A stretch of 64,000 bases of DNA from Paenibacillus wynnii. Lineage in GTDB: Bacteria; Bacillota; Bacilli; Paenibacillales; Paenibacillaceae. Shown in pieces: positions 53,977 through 63,111 of the stretch (position 1 is its first letter; every line of letters begins with the position of its first letter). The notes below the pieces were generated by a model. It worked only from the letters and a program-made list of their open reading frames with translations, was not told the origin of the DNA and did no database searches. The position numbers and the translations under genes are program-made. Location: the NCBI RefSeq assembly GCF_000757885.1, contig NZ_JQCR01000002.1:1798001-1862000 (forward strand), in the 5' to 3' direction.

Positions 53977-54612
53977 TTACAACATACCGTAACCCAGATG
54001 GTTTAGCTTCTCGGCAATTACATAGTAACCCCGTTTATTAGGATGAATATGATCTAAGAATAACAATTCTCTTTCATTCCCCGCAAAACTATTGTAAATG
54101 GATGCAAACCCACAACTCCGGCTATTGTACTGTGAGGCATGCCGATTGAACTGCATGACCCAATTAGACGCTTCATCAAGTCTTGGATAGGGATTATACA
54201 ACCCAACAATCCGGATAATATAAGGGCTTGCCGAATTCCTTTTCAACTGCCACAATGTACCCATAATTCCGTCGAAGTTCTTCTGACATTCCTGCAAGGC
54301 TTTTCGCAGCACAACCGGGGTACTCCCTTGCTGTCCCGCTGAGGATTTAGCCGCACGAATGAGGTCGTTCCCACCAATAGATAGAGTGATAAGATCAGCT
54401 TCCTGAAGTGCCTGACGGTACATACTATTTCCGCGTAATCGCTGTTCCAGTTCTCCTGTTGTTAACCCGTTCACGCCTAGATTCGTATAGACAACCTTGG
54501 AGCGAAGCCTCGCCTCAGCCATCCTGCTGTACACCGGCACGAACCCATTACCGGGCAGCGCACCAAATCCTGTTGTCAGTGAATCCCCGATCGCAGTATA
54601 TCGGTACCTCAT
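53977..54612 (-). CDS. SGNH/GDSL-family hydrolase
   Basis: A 211-residue esterase/lipase-like protein. Block I AIGDSLTTGFGA carries the Ser nucleophile, LSIGGNDLI holds the oxyanion-hole Gly and Asn, and the C-terminal FLDHIHPNKRGY the Asp/His pair. No signal peptide, so probably cytoplasmic. The ATG at 54612 has GGGGAGGGGA upstream. Substrate unknown; acyl esters of sugars or phospholipids are typical. Confidence 0.9.
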   Translation of the reverse strand: MRYRYTAIGDSLTTGFGALPGNGFVPVYSRMAEARLRSKVVYTNLGVNGLTTGELEQRLRGNSMYRQALQEADLITLSIGGNDLIRAAKSSAGQQGSTPVVLRKALQECQKNFDGIMGTLWQLKRNSASPYIIRIVGLYNPYPRLDEASNWVMQFNRHASQYNSRSCGFASIYNSFAGNERELLFLDHIHPNKRGYYVIAEKLNHLGYGML

Positions 54613-54716
54613 GATTCTCCCCTCCCCATTCATATGCTAAATTCATAATTTAGGATATGAGCTGGAGCCGTAATAGGTAACGGGGAGATGTCCATAGCTG
54701 GTGCTGAAATTTAACC

Positions 54717-55817
54717 TTATTTCAACTTGGCAAATGGGCTGGTTCCATCCGGCAGTAGTTCGGTGAAATTGAATGTGTAGGTTGGGAACCCTTGAGCGTA
54801 GGCTGTATATTCATATAACTGAAAGAAGATGACGACCTTGCCCTCTTTTAAGTAAAAGTATTTCTCGGTATTCAGACCATTGAATCCACCCAGATAGCCA
54901 CCCTCAGCCTTAATCAGCTTACTAAGCTTGGCATTAAGCTCTTTCTTGTAGTTGGAATTGGCTCCGAACAGATCACCCAGCAACAGACGCTTGCCATCCT
55001 TCAGTGAGAAGGTGAAGGCGTTGCGATAAGTCATTCCGTGGGCGCCGCCTGTATAACTAAACTGCTCCGTAACCAGACTCAAGATGCCATTTTGGTTGTA
55101 CGTAACTATATAATTACTTTCGAATTCGTATGGGCGATCCTCTTCTGTTTTATTCGCAATTTCTTTCTCAGCTGCCACCGCAAAACTCATTATAGTCTGC
55201 TTCAAGGTGTCATTAATCTTCTTTTGCACCTCAGGATTGCTTAACCCGTTGATCTGCGGATACTCCAGTTTGATGTCGGCGCCTTCTTTTAACTTCACAT
55301 AGCTCCCCGTTGTAACGTTCAAAGCATTTTGCGGTCTGGTGAGTACATTAAGTCTACCGGAAGCTGCATTCCAATCCCCCTGATACCCCAAATAATCACT
55401 CAAAAGTTCAAAAGGCACATAGAGACGATTATTAAGGTTCTTTCCTTCATACTCACGGATAAAATAATTATTCACGGCAATGGAATTCCCATATGTGGAC
55501 ACCATGAGCTTGATTTGCTTAATTCCTGATCCTATCGTATAGGTATTCTCCGTCTTATTATAAGAAACCGGCATATGAAGGGTGTCTCGCATAAAGCTTA
55601 TAGGAATCCATACCTTCCCTTCACGAAAAATACCTTGCTGCGGGGCTATAGTCCCGTTTGATTTTAAGATCACCTGTGAGCTATCGACTTTCTTGACTTG
55701 TGCCGTTGAGGATGCCGCTAAGCTTGGTTCTGTTCCCAGAAGTCCTCCTCCAAGTACAATCCCTGCGGCTATCAAACTAACGCCCCATTTGCGGCTGCTT
55801 TTCCATGAATAATCCAT
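54717..55817 (-). CDS. Secreted protein: copper amine oxidase-like N domain plus DUF3298
   Basis: A 366-residue exported protein. After a signal peptide (SLIAAGIVLGGGLLG) comes a stalk-type domain (VILKSNGTIAPQQGIFREGK, LYVPFELLSDYLGYQ), then a DUF4163/DUF3298 region (EQFSYTGGAHGMTYRNAFTF, SLKDGKRLLLGDLFG) like the extracellular part of RsiV and PdaC. RsiV-type domains bind lysozyme; here no membrane anchor or anti-sigma part is visible, so binding of cell-wall material is only inferred. Common in Paenibacillus genomes. Confidence 0.88.
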   Translation of the reverse strand: MDYSWKSSRKWGVSLIAAGIVLGGGLLGTEPSLAASSTAQVKKVDSSQVILKSNGTIAPQQGIFREGKVWIPISFMRDTLHMPVSYNKTENTYTIGSGIKQIKLMVSTYGNSIAVNNYFIREYEGKNLNNRLYVPFELLSDYLGYQGDWNAASGRLNVLTRPQNALNVTTGSYVKLKEGADIKLEYPQINGLSNPEVQKKINDTLKQTIMSFAVAAEKEIANKTEEDRPYEFESNYIVTYNQNGILSLVTEQFSYTGGAHGMTYRNAFTFSLKDGKRLLLGDLFGANSNYKKELNAKLSKLIKAEGGYLGGFNGLNTEKYFYLKEGKVVIFFQLYEYTAYAQGFPTYTFNFTELLPDGTSPFAKLK

Positions 55818-55995
55818 GATCCATTTCTCCTTTTCGCTGGTGCATTCAATACTTCCTATTATAATGAACCGGCGTAGCCCGGATGTTACAATCCGCTTTA
55901 CAGTTTCTTAGTAATTTGGAGCTAGATCAAATCATCTTATTACAATACTTTAAACAAAATGAGAGGTTTAACTCACATTCACAGGAAAGGGAAAT

Positions 55996-56039
55996 AAAAA
56001 AGGAGGTTCGCCCCGCTATATCAGCAGAAGTAAACCTCC
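55996..56039 (-). terminator. Terminator of the SIMPL-domain gene
   Basis: On the minus strand GGGAGGTTTACTTC...GCGAACCTCCTTTTTTA, 35 bases after the stop. Confidence 0.8.
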
Positions 56040-56074
56040 CATCTCACTACGTTCCCTTATGGGTACTTACGATA

Positions 56075-56836
56075 TTATTTCAATTCATAGGTTACGCTAA
56101 GCACAGTTGTTAGCTTTACCTCACCCGGTTGTACAGTGGTGCCGCCGGCATTATCCGCCGCAGCCGACTCCATTTTCATATTGTCATAGTAGACAGGGTT
56201 GTTGCTTACATCACTTTGAGTAACAGTGACCACTTGACCAAGACTCCGTTTGGCTGCTGTAGCAATAGCTCCTGCTTTAACATCCGCATTGGCCATGGCT
56301 TTATTGATAACCTGTGCTTCAAAAGCAGAGGAATCTTCAACCGAGAAGCGGGCATTCCCGATATTATTTGCTCCCGCTGCGGAAGCAGCATCAAGCAGTG
56401 CGCCAACCTTGGACAAGTCACGGTAAGCAATTTGCAAGGTATGGTGGGCATTATAGCCTTTAATCTGTTGGCCTTCTTTTTCACTATAGCTGTAGTTAGG
56501 TTGTACATAGAACTGAGTGCTTTGAATGTCCTTATCTGCAATCGCCCAAGTCGTCTTGAAAAGCGTTGTCAGCTTCGTGATCTTTGCACCATTACTTTTT
56601 TGAGCTTCTTGGGCGGTTGCCGCCGATGTATCCACCCCAATGGACAGGTACACAATATCCGGCTTGATCGATAACTCTCCTTTACCTACTACGTTTACTA
56701 TATTTTTCTGCACATCCTCGGCAAAAGCCTTTTCAGGACCCTTAAACGCTCCGCTCAGGCCGATCCCCCCCATAATTAAGCTTCCTGCCAGCAGCACCGA
56801 TCCAAATGATTTAACCCAATTCTTCACACTTGCCAT
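56075..56836 (-). CDS. Exported SIMPL-domain (DUF541) protein
   Basis: A 253-residue protein with a signal peptide or N-terminal anchor (VLLAGSLIMGGIGLSGAF) and a SIMPL domain: VVGKGELSIKPDIVYLSIGV, AAAQEAQKSNGAKI-like helix, and a C-terminal LTTVLSVTYELK strand. SIMPL proteins (such as BP26) form oligomeric rings or channels at the cell surface; function is not settled. Stands alone. Confidence 0.9.
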   Translation of the reverse strand: MASVKNWVKSFGSVLLAGSLIMGGIGLSGAFKGPEKAFAEDVQKNIVNVVGKGELSIKPDIVYLSIGVDTSAATAQEAQKSNGAKITKLTTLFKTTWAIADKDIQSTQFYVQPNYSYSEKEGQQIKGYNAHHTLQIAYRDLSKVGALLDAASAAGANNIGNARFSVEDSSAFEAQVINKAMANADVKAGAIATAAKRSLGQVVTVTQSDVSNNPVYYDNMKMESAAADNAGGTTVQPGEVKLTTVLSVTYELK

Positions 56837-56923
56837 CCCCTTTCACTCTTTTAAAATGTTTGTATTCTCTAGACGAGACCCCCTGGGAAAAGTTGCAGCA
56901 TTTCTTCATTATATTTAAATATT

Positions 56924-56948
56924 AAAAAAAGCCCATAAAGGGCTTTTG
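56924..56948 (-). terminator. crh terminator
   Basis: On the minus strand AAAAGCCC-tttat-GGGCTTTTTTT, 26 bases after crh; ends the rapZ-yvcK-whiA-crh transcript. Confidence 0.9.
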
Positions 56949-56974
56949 GTCAATCACAAAGTAAGGCCTTACAA

Positions 56975-57244
56975 TTATTGGTTCTCCAGCTCTTCCTTGC
57001 TGACGAGACTCGTCAATGCCGTTACAGCTTGCTCCGCGTCGGCGCCATCTGCACTGATGTAAATCTCCGTGCCCGAACTGATCGCAAGACTCATAATCCC
57101 CATGATGCTTTTTGCGTTTACTTTTTTATCGTCTTTTTCCACGAAAATCTCAGACGAAAACTTATTTGCTTCCTGCACGAATAATGCTGCAGGCCGAGCA
57201 TGGAGCCCCGTCTTTAACCGTACAACTACCGGGTGCTTTGTCAT
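56975..57244 (-). CDS. crh: Crh/HPr-like phosphocarrier protein with His15
   Basis: An 89-residue HPr-fold protein. VRLKTGLHARPAALFVQEAN and KKVNAKSIMGIMSLAISSGT match Crh, and position next to whiA matches crh in Bacillus. Bacillus Crh has Gln at position 15, so it cannot take phosphate from enzyme I; this one has His15, as in HPr. Ser46 in the KSIMG motif is present, the target of HPr kinase and the contact with CcpA. The protein may therefore serve both as carbon regulator and as PTS carrier. ATG 57244 with GGGGG 10 nt upstream. Confidence 0.88.
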   Translation of the reverse strand: MTKHPVVVRLKTGLHARPAALFVQEANKFSSEIFVEKDDKKVNAKSIMGIMSLAISSGTEIYISADGADAEQAVTALTSLVSKEELENQ

Positions 57245-57341
57245 GAAACGCTTACCCCCTATTTGAGATCTTCCCAAAATTTTCACATTAAATTTTATAA
57301 TATTATATCATTATAACGTAATCCACACTAGAAAAAAAATA

Positions 57342-58271
57342 TTAGCTGCCCCGAACCTTGTCCGCCAGCTCATCAATTTTCCGAAGTCTATGGTTTACGC
57401 CTGACTTGCTAACCGTCCCTTTCAGCATCTCCCCGACTTCCTTGAGGTTGATATCAGGGTGGGCCAGTCTAACTTCAGCTACTTCACGCAACTTATCCGG
57501 CAAGCTCTCCAGTCCAACTTCTCTCTGCAGCAGCTTGATATTCTCAATCTGCCGCACAGCAGCACTGATGGTTTTGTTCAGATTGGCTGTCTCACAATTA
57601 ACGATGCGATTCACGGAGTTGCGCATGTCGCGCATAATCCGCACATCCTCGAATTTGAACAGTGCCTGATGCGCCCCGATCAGACTCAAGAATTCGATGA
57701 TCTTCTCGCCTTCTTTAATATAGAGAATGAAGCCTTTCTTGCGTTCAATACAACGGGCGTTGAGGTGAAATTCACCAGCCAGGTCCACCAGCGCCTTGCA
57801 GTGCTCCTCGTACATGGAGGAAATCTCCAGATGGTACGAAGAACCCTCCGGGTTGTTCACTGACCCGCCCGCCATAAAGGCACCACGCAGATATGCGCGT
57901 TTACAGCAGTTTTTGCCCACGATTGCGTCGTCAATACCGTCTGTAAAGATAAAGCCCTCGGAAACAATTCTGAGGTCGTTCAGAATTTCCTGCACACGGG
58001 AAGGAATCCGAACGATATAAACGTTATTTTTCTTCAAACGCATTTTTTTACGCACGAGAAGCTCAATATGGACCTGGTAATATTTCTTAAGCAAGGAATA
58101 AACCCGCCTTGCAATCGCGGCATTCTCTGTCGAAATGTCCAGAACTACCTTTTTGCTTGAAAGCTGCACCGATCCGTTCATCCGAATCAGTGCCGACATT
58201 TCCGCTTTCTCACAGCAGGGCTGGCTCTCGACCATCGTCAGCTCTTTTTTTGTCAGTGCCGCAAAAGACAA
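57342..58271 (-). CDS. whiA: WhiA, cell-division-linked DNA-binding protein
   Basis: A 309-residue protein with an N-terminal LAGLIDADG-like domain ([20 protein letters not shown]) and a C-terminal HTH ([20 protein letters not shown]). WhiA affects Z-ring function and chromosome segregation in Firmicutes. The start is probably TTG 58271 ([12 protein letters not shown], like relatives) with GAGGTG 6 nt upstream; GTG 58280 lies inside that site. Between yvcK and crh, the conserved order. Confidence 0.95.
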   Translation of the reverse strand: MSFAALTKKELTMVESQPCCEKAEMSALIRMNGSVQLSSKKVVLDISTENAAIARRVYSLLKKYYQVHIELLVRKKMRLKKNNVYIVRIPSRVQEILNDLRIVSEGFIFTDGIDDAIVGKNCCKRAYLRGAFMAGGSVNNPEGSSYHLEISSMYEEHCKALVDLAGEFHLNARCIERKKGFILYIKEGEKIIEFLSLIGAHQALFKFEDVRIMRDMRNSVNRIVNCETANLNKTISAAVRQIENIKLLQREVGLESLPDKLREVAEVRLAHPDINLKEVGEMLKGTVSKSGVNHRLRKIDELADKVRGS

Positions 58272-58310
58272 GGGTCTCACCTCTTTCTAAATCCTGTAGA
58301 TTTGGCAGGG

Positions 58311-59285
58311 TTATCTAGATATCCAATCGGTTACGAGCTGAAAAATATGATTGCTTAGTTTGTCTGTATCATGCCGCAAGTATGTCTTAAACAAGACCAG
58401 TTTATCCGCAATAACCTTATATCCGGTTCCCGCTAGAGCTTCCCGGTCAAGGCGTACCGGGCGGGCACCCTTCTCCGCATATTTACTCTGCACCTGCGGC
58501 GGAATCTCTCCGTCATTGACAATCACATAATCGAACAGATGCAGTCCGATATGGTCATACACTGCTTGCAAATGATCGCTTACGGTATAATTATCTGTTT
58601 CACCGGGCTGAGTCATTACATTGCAGACAAAAATTTTGATTGCTTTAGAGGAGACAACCGCTTCTGCCAGCTTCGGCACAAGTAAATTAGGCAGAATACT
58701 TGTGTACAGGCTGCCCGGACCAATCAGTATTGCATCTGCATTCTGGATGGCTTCCAGCGCCTCCGGCAGTGGTTCTATATCCGCCGGTTCCAAAAACACA
58801 CGCTTGATGATACCGCCGGCTTCAGGAATCTTAGACTCCCCTGTTATAAGCGTGCCGTCGGACATTTCCGCGTGAAGCACTACAGCCTCCGCAGCAGCGG
58901 GCAGTACCCGTCCGCGAACGGCGAACAATCGGCTCAGTTCACGGACAGCTGTGACGAAATCACCCGATATGTCGGTAAGTGCTGCAAGAATCAGGTTGCC
59001 GAGGCTGTGCCCGGCAAGACCTTCACCGCTGCTGAAGCGGTACCTCATAATGTCAGCCATCAACGGCTCTACGTCAGCCATTGCGGTCAACACATTGCGG
59101 ATATCGCCCGGAGGCGGCATTTGCAGCTCGCTCCTCAAGATGCCGGAGCTGCCCCCGTCATCAGCTACCGTCACGATGGCTGTAATATCCAGCGGCTTTT
59201 CCTTCAATCCGCGAAGCATTACAGACAATCCAGTACCCCCGCCCATAACAACGATACGCGGCCGCTCTCTTAGTTCTTCAGCCAC
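58311..59285 (-). CDS. yvcK: YvcK, gluconeogenesis/cell-shape factor (CofD-like)
   Basis: A 324-residue CofD-fold protein: IVVMGGGTGLSVMLRGLKE, IVTVADDGGSSGILR, and PGSLYTSILPNLLVPKLAEA. YvcK binds UDP-sugars and is needed for growth on gluconeogenic carbon and correct PBP1 placement in Bacillus. GTG start with AGAAGGG upstream. Follows rapZ at 17 bases. Confidence 0.96.
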   Translation of the reverse strand: MAEELRERPRIVVMGGGTGLSVMLRGLKEKPLDITAIVTVADDGGSSGILRSELQMPPPGDIRNVLTAMADVEPLMADIMRYRFSSGEGLAGHSLGNLILAALTDISGDFVTAVRELSRLFAVRGRVLPAAAEAVVLHAEMSDGTLITGESKIPEAGGIIKRVFLEPADIEPLPEALEAIQNADAILIGPGSLYTSILPNLLVPKLAEAVVSSKAIKIFVCNVMTQPGETDNYTVSDHLQAVYDHIGLHLFDYVIVNDGEIPPQVQSKYAEKGARPVRLDREALAGTGYKVIADKLVLFKTYLRHDTDKLSNHIFQLVTDWISR

Positions 59286-59302
59286 TGTAATCCCTTCTCT
59301 CG

Positions 59303-60202
59303 TTAGTGCCGATCGCGTTCGGCATCCCGATGACTAACCGTTACCGATTCTGTCTCGCTGACTCCCAGCATTTTGCCTAAATATTCAGAAATGGCTACAG
59401 AGCGGTGTTTCCCCCCTGTACAGCCAATACCGATAATAATCTGGGACTTGCCTTCTTTACGATACTGCGGGATCAGAAAATGAAGCATATCGAGCAATTT
59501 AGTCAGGAACGCCTGCGTTTCGGGCCATTTCATCACATATTCATAGACATCATTTTCTTGTCCCGTCTTTGGCCGCAGGTGATCCACATAATGCGGGTTA
59601 GGTAAAAAGCGGACATCGAATACAAGATCTGCATCAATGGGTATCCCGTACTTGAATCCAAATGACGTAATATTAACGGAGAGTGTACTTTTGCCTAGAT
59701 GGGAAAAGCGGGATACAATCTTCTCCTTAAGCTGTACCGGCTTCATGCTGCTGGTGTCCATGACCTGGGTAGCCGAGTTCTTCAGCTCCTCCAGCATCTT
59801 GCGCTCCAGCCGGATTCCGTCCAGCGGCATACCCTTCGGCGCGAGCGGATGATGACGACGGCTCTCTTTATAACGTTGTACAAGCACGGAGTCCGTAGCA
59901 TCCAAAAACAAAATTTCGCAACCTATCGTTGATTCATCCTTAATATAGGTAAGCGATTCCGATAGGGCGGTAAAGAATTCCCGTCCTCGAAGGTCAATCA
60001 CAAGGGCTACCTTGGCGATTTTCCCTTTGGACTGTTCGATGAGTTCTGCGAACTTAGGGATGAGCACCGGCGGCAAATTATCGACGCAGAAAAAACCAAG
60101 ATCCTCCAGGCTTTGTACTGCAATCGTTTTTCCTGCTCCAGACATTCCCGTAATAATGATCAGGGTTGCCCCACCGGGCTGTACAGTGTCCAACTCGGTC
60201 AT
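59303..60202 (-). CDS. rapZ: RapZ/YvcJ family nucleotide-binding protein
   Basis: A 299-residue P-loop protein: Walker A GMSGAGKT near residue 19, a Walker B-like [12 protein letters not shown], and the C-terminal [20 protein letters not shown]. YvcJ hydrolyses GTP in Bacillus; RapZ is an RNA-binding adaptor in enterobacteria. First gene of the rapZ-yvcK-whiA-crh unit, 54 bases after glcK. Confidence 0.96.
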   Translation of the reverse strand: MTELDTVQPGGATLIIITGMSGAGKTIAVQSLEDLGFFCVDNLPPVLIPKFAELIEQSKGKIAKVALVIDLRGREFFTALSESLTYIKDESTIGCEILFLDATDSVLVQRYKESRRHHPLAPKGMPLDGIRLERKMLEELKNSATQVMDTSSMKPVQLKEKIVSRFSHLGKSTLSVNITSFGFKYGIPIDADLVFDVRFLPNPHYVDHLRPKTGQENDVYEYVMKWPETQAFLTKLLDMLHFLIPQYRKEGKSQIIIGIGCTGGKHRSVAISEYLGKMLGVSETESVTVSHRDAERDRH

Positions 60203-60256
60203 AAAAGCGTCCCCTCCCCAAAGTTAGTATATGAATATATAATTTCGTTGTTCGTT

Positions 60257-61207
60257 CTAAGAACGAAGCAGCAAGCCTGCAGCGCCTACAATACCTGCAT
60301 CATTACCCAACTTAGCCGGGATGATAGTTACACCCATTTGAAGAGGAGCCGGTGCCAATTTAGCAAATACACGACGAACCTCATCGAACAGAATATCGCC
60401 CGCTTTGGATACGCCACCACCTACGATGAATACTTCAGGGTTAAGCACTGCAGCTACTGCCGCCATGGATTTACCCAAGTAAAAAGCCGACCGGTTAATA
60501 ATACGGATCGCTACCTCGTCGCCCTCTTTTGCCGCATCAAAAACTTCCTTCGCTGCAATCTTTTCTACTAGAGATAGAGTGGTCCGGTCGCCGCGCGCAA
60601 CTGCATCATTAGCCATACGAATGATACCCGTAGCTGAGGAAACGGTTTCTAAACAGCCCATATTCCCACATCCGCATTGAATCGCTTCCAGATCCGGTAC
60701 TACAGAGATATGACCCAGTTCACCAGCTAGACCAGCGAAACCTTGATAGATTTTACCGTTGATAATAATACCGCCGCCAACCCCGGTTCCCAGTGTATAG
60801 CAGACACAATTATCTATGCCCTGTCCCGCACCGCTCCACGCTTCACCCAGTGCAGCCACATTTGCATCGTTATCTATTTTGACTGGCTTATTCAGTCGTT
60901 CCTCCAAAATGGAACGGATCGGCACATCTCTAAATCCTATGTTAGGCGCAAGTATGATGATTCCTTCACGGATATTCGTAAAGCCGGCCACTCCCGCTCC
61001 CACGCCAGCAAGCTGGTCCCATGAATAAGGAGAGTCCTCCACAATTTGACGTACATACTTTTCGATGTTATCGATAACGGTATCGACGCCGTCCGCTGTT
61101 CCTGTAGGCCCTTCAAACGTATGCAGCAGGTTCCCTTCGGCATTGCAGATTCCAACCTTGATTGCGGTTCCACCCAAATCCACGCCAACGTAGATATTTT
61201 CAGACAT
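60257..61207 (-). CDS. glcK: Glucokinase (ROK family)
   Basis: A 316-residue ROK sugar kinase. ATP-binding VGVDLGGTAIKVGI, substrate region IDNDANVAALGEAW, and the zinc-binding CGCGNMGCLE (CxCGxxGCxE) are present. It phosphorylates glucose to feed the glycolytic operon encoded nearby. ATG 61207 with AAGGTGG 8 nt upstream. Confidence 0.95.
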   Translation of the reverse strand: MSENIYVGVDLGGTAIKVGICNAEGNLLHTFEGPTGTADGVDTVIDNIEKYVRQIVEDSPYSWDQLAGVGAGVAGFTNIREGIIILAPNIGFRDVPIRSILEERLNKPVKIDNDANVAALGEAWSGAGQGIDNCVCYTLGTGVGGGIIINGKIYQGFAGLAGELGHISVVPDLEAIQCGCGNMGCLETVSSATGIIRMANDAVARGDRTTLSLVEKIAAKEVFDAAKEGDEVAIRIINRSAFYLGKSMAAVAAVLNPEVFIVGGGVSKAGDILFDEVRRVFAKLAPAPLQMGVTIIPAKLGNDAGIVGAAGLLLRS

Positions 61208-61357
61208 GTAACAAGCCACCTTTTTCTATGCTAAAATAGTTAATCCTACGTTCCCACTATAATAGAAGCCCACCCTGCGGTCAAGGAAAGGCGACACACC
61301 CGGACAAGCATTATTTAATAAGTTTTTGGAAGAGTAAACAGGCTCGGCTCCGCACAG

Positions 61358-61390
61358 AAAAAACTCCCCTGCCCGACAGGCAAGGAAGTC
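61358..61390 (-). terminator. Terminator after the DUF438 gene
   Basis: On the minus strand CTTCCTTGCCTG-tcg-GGCAGGGGAGTTTTTT, 20 bases after the stop. Confidence 0.85.
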
Positions 61391-61410
61391 CATAAAGTCT
61401 AAAAACCAAT

Positions 61411-62679
61411 CTATTCCGACAAAATACGTTTTTGTCCCTCTAAAGCGCGGATCGGAGCGATATTTTGCGTAAACTCCAAGGTGCCCATGTAACGTCCTTC
61501 CGCATCACGAACTGCAAAGTAACGAATATAGATGAACTTATCTTTGATAGCGATCCAGAAATCCTCAGCATCCTTGCGTCCTGCCTTGAAATCCTCCAAA
61601 AGTTTCTCTACGACATGCACGCTTTGCGGCGGATGACAGTTCTGAACGGTACGGCCAATAACGGCTTTTGTCCGGGCAAAAATACGTTCTTTACCATGGG
61701 AGAAATAACGCACCACATCATTCTCATCAATAAACGTGAGGTCAACGGGTAAATGGTTCAGGACAGTCTCCAACTGATGAAGGGACAAAAGGCCTGTCTC
61801 AAAGCGGATAAAGCCTTGCGGAACCGTTCCAGCTTCTTCTTCCGTCTCCTTGGTTTCTACGGCACCTTCCGGCTCACCCGCACGCTCTGGAACCCACTCC
61901 TGATCCGGAGCTGTCAGGCAGAAACCAATCTCATCGCTCTCCCGTGCAATCTTAACCCATTCATCCTCAGTCAGCTTATCCAGCGCCATGGGCAGAAGAA
62001 TATTCTCTTCCTTGAAAATCATCTCATTAACCTCAGTAATAATAAGTGCCAGAGCTTCACCAATCTCTGTTTTGTTACCTTGATAATCACTTAACGTCGT
62101 CTTGGCGGACTTAATCATATTCCGAATACCGTCATCCACGCCCCACATGACCTTGGTAGGTCCATAGATGCCGTACTTTTCGAGGTAAGGAAATACCAGA
62201 TTTTCTTTCCGGCTATAATGTTTATCGAGGTCCAGCAACAGACTCAAGTCTTCTAACAGCTTGAAAATAATTTCTTCGCTGTCGTTCTTCTGGAACTTAT
62301 CGGCATGCAGCGCCAGACGGAAATTCACGAGACGTTCGATCTCACGGTTCTCCAGCTTGAAGGTGTGCACCGGGTGACCTGGCTGCTCCTCCGGCTTGGA
62401 CGAGCGGTGAATCTCCTCAATTGAGCCTTTGAAAATCGCTGTATGCACCGAGCACAAACGCTGTACCTCAGAGACAGGAATGCCTTCCTCTGTCATTAGA
62501 GAGTGCTCCATCGCAGAAATTTCAGCCACAGTTACGTCCCCTACCGCTTCTGCAAAACGAGCCTTTACTTCATCCACACTTTTGCCTGCATGCAGCTCCT
62601 TAATAATCTCTCTGAGCATAGCTTGCCGGCGGTTTTGTTCCGGTACATCTACTTCACGGTTGTTTATCAGTTCGCTCAT
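61411..62679 (-). CDS. DUF438 protein with hemerythrin-like and PAS domains
   Basis: A 422-residue protein: DUF438 N terminus (REIIKELHAGKSVDEVKARF), a hemerythrin-like bundle with His/Glu metal ligands (LFLDLDKHYSRKENLVFPYL-like segment and FKEENILLPMALDKL), and a C-terminal PAS domain (VDLTFIDENDVVRYFSHGKE, NCHPPQSVHVVEKLL). Such proteins may sense oxygen, NO or redox state through the di-iron site. Encoded with a DUF1858 protein, a frequent pair. Confidence 0.93.
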   Translation of the reverse strand: MSELINNREVDVPEQNRRQAMLREIIKELHAGKSVDEVKARFAEAVGDVTVAEISAMEHSLMTEEGIPVSEVQRLCSVHTAIFKGSIEEIHRSSKPEEQPGHPVHTFKLENREIERLVNFRLALHADKFQKNDSEEIIFKLLEDLSLLLDLDKHYSRKENLVFPYLEKYGIYGPTKVMWGVDDGIRNMIKSAKTTLSDYQGNKTEIGEALALIITEVNEMIFKEENILLPMALDKLTEDEWVKIARESDEIGFCLTAPDQEWVPERAGEPEGAVETKETEEEAGTVPQGFIRFETGLLSLHQLETVLNHLPVDLTFIDENDVVRYFSHGKERIFARTKAVIGRTVQNCHPPQSVHVVEKLLEDFKAGRKDAEDFWIAIKDKFIYIRYFAVRDAEGRYMGTLEFTQNIAPIRALEGQKRILSE

Positions 62680-62712
62680 TTTATGTCTCTCCTTTTATAT
62701 ATATCAGATCAT

Positions 62713-62940
62713 CTATTCAACAACTTCAAAGCCGTAACTCTGAAACGTTAGCTTAACGGTGTCCATGTTCATTTTTTTAAGCTTGATGCCATTAGACAAG
62801 GTCATGAAGCGCCCAGCAGTCTGCAGCATACCCGGTTTGGCGATATCTCGGAATCCTAGCTCTACCATAATGTCGAGCGCTTCTGGATGCCTGCTTACCA
62901 GTTCCAAAATGGTCTCTTCCAGCTTCAGCACTTTTTCCAT
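62713..62940 (-). CDS. DUF1858-domain protein
   Basis: A 75-residue helical protein with the DUF1858 pattern ETILELVSRHPEALDIMVEL followed by GF, and a basic middle. ATG 62940 has AAAGGAGTGA 6 nt upstream. Located 33 bases before the DUF438 gene and co-transcribed. In related bacteria the domain is found alone or fused to hemerythrin or sulfurtransferase proteins; its role is not known. Confidence 0.88.
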   Translation of the reverse strand: MEKVLKLEETILELVSRHPEALDIMVELGFRDIAKPGMLQTAGRFMTLSNGIKLKKMNMDTVKLTFQSYGFEVVE

Positions 62941-63040
62941 TAGCTTCACTCCTTTGTCATGAGAACTATTCTCAATCTCAGATTATCATAGGCAAAATAG
63001 GGGGATTGTGATTCTAGTCACTAACTCAAAAATGATGCAC

Positions 63041-63087
63041 AAAAAAGACTGCCCCTTCGCCTTAATGGCTTGGTAGACAGTCTTTGT
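63041..63087 (-). terminator. trxB terminator
   Basis: On the minus strand AAAGACTGTCTACC...GGGGCAGTCTTTTTTG, about 25 bases after trxB. Confidence 0.85.
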
Positions 63088-63111
63088 TCAAATCATATCA
63101 CATGCAGCTTG

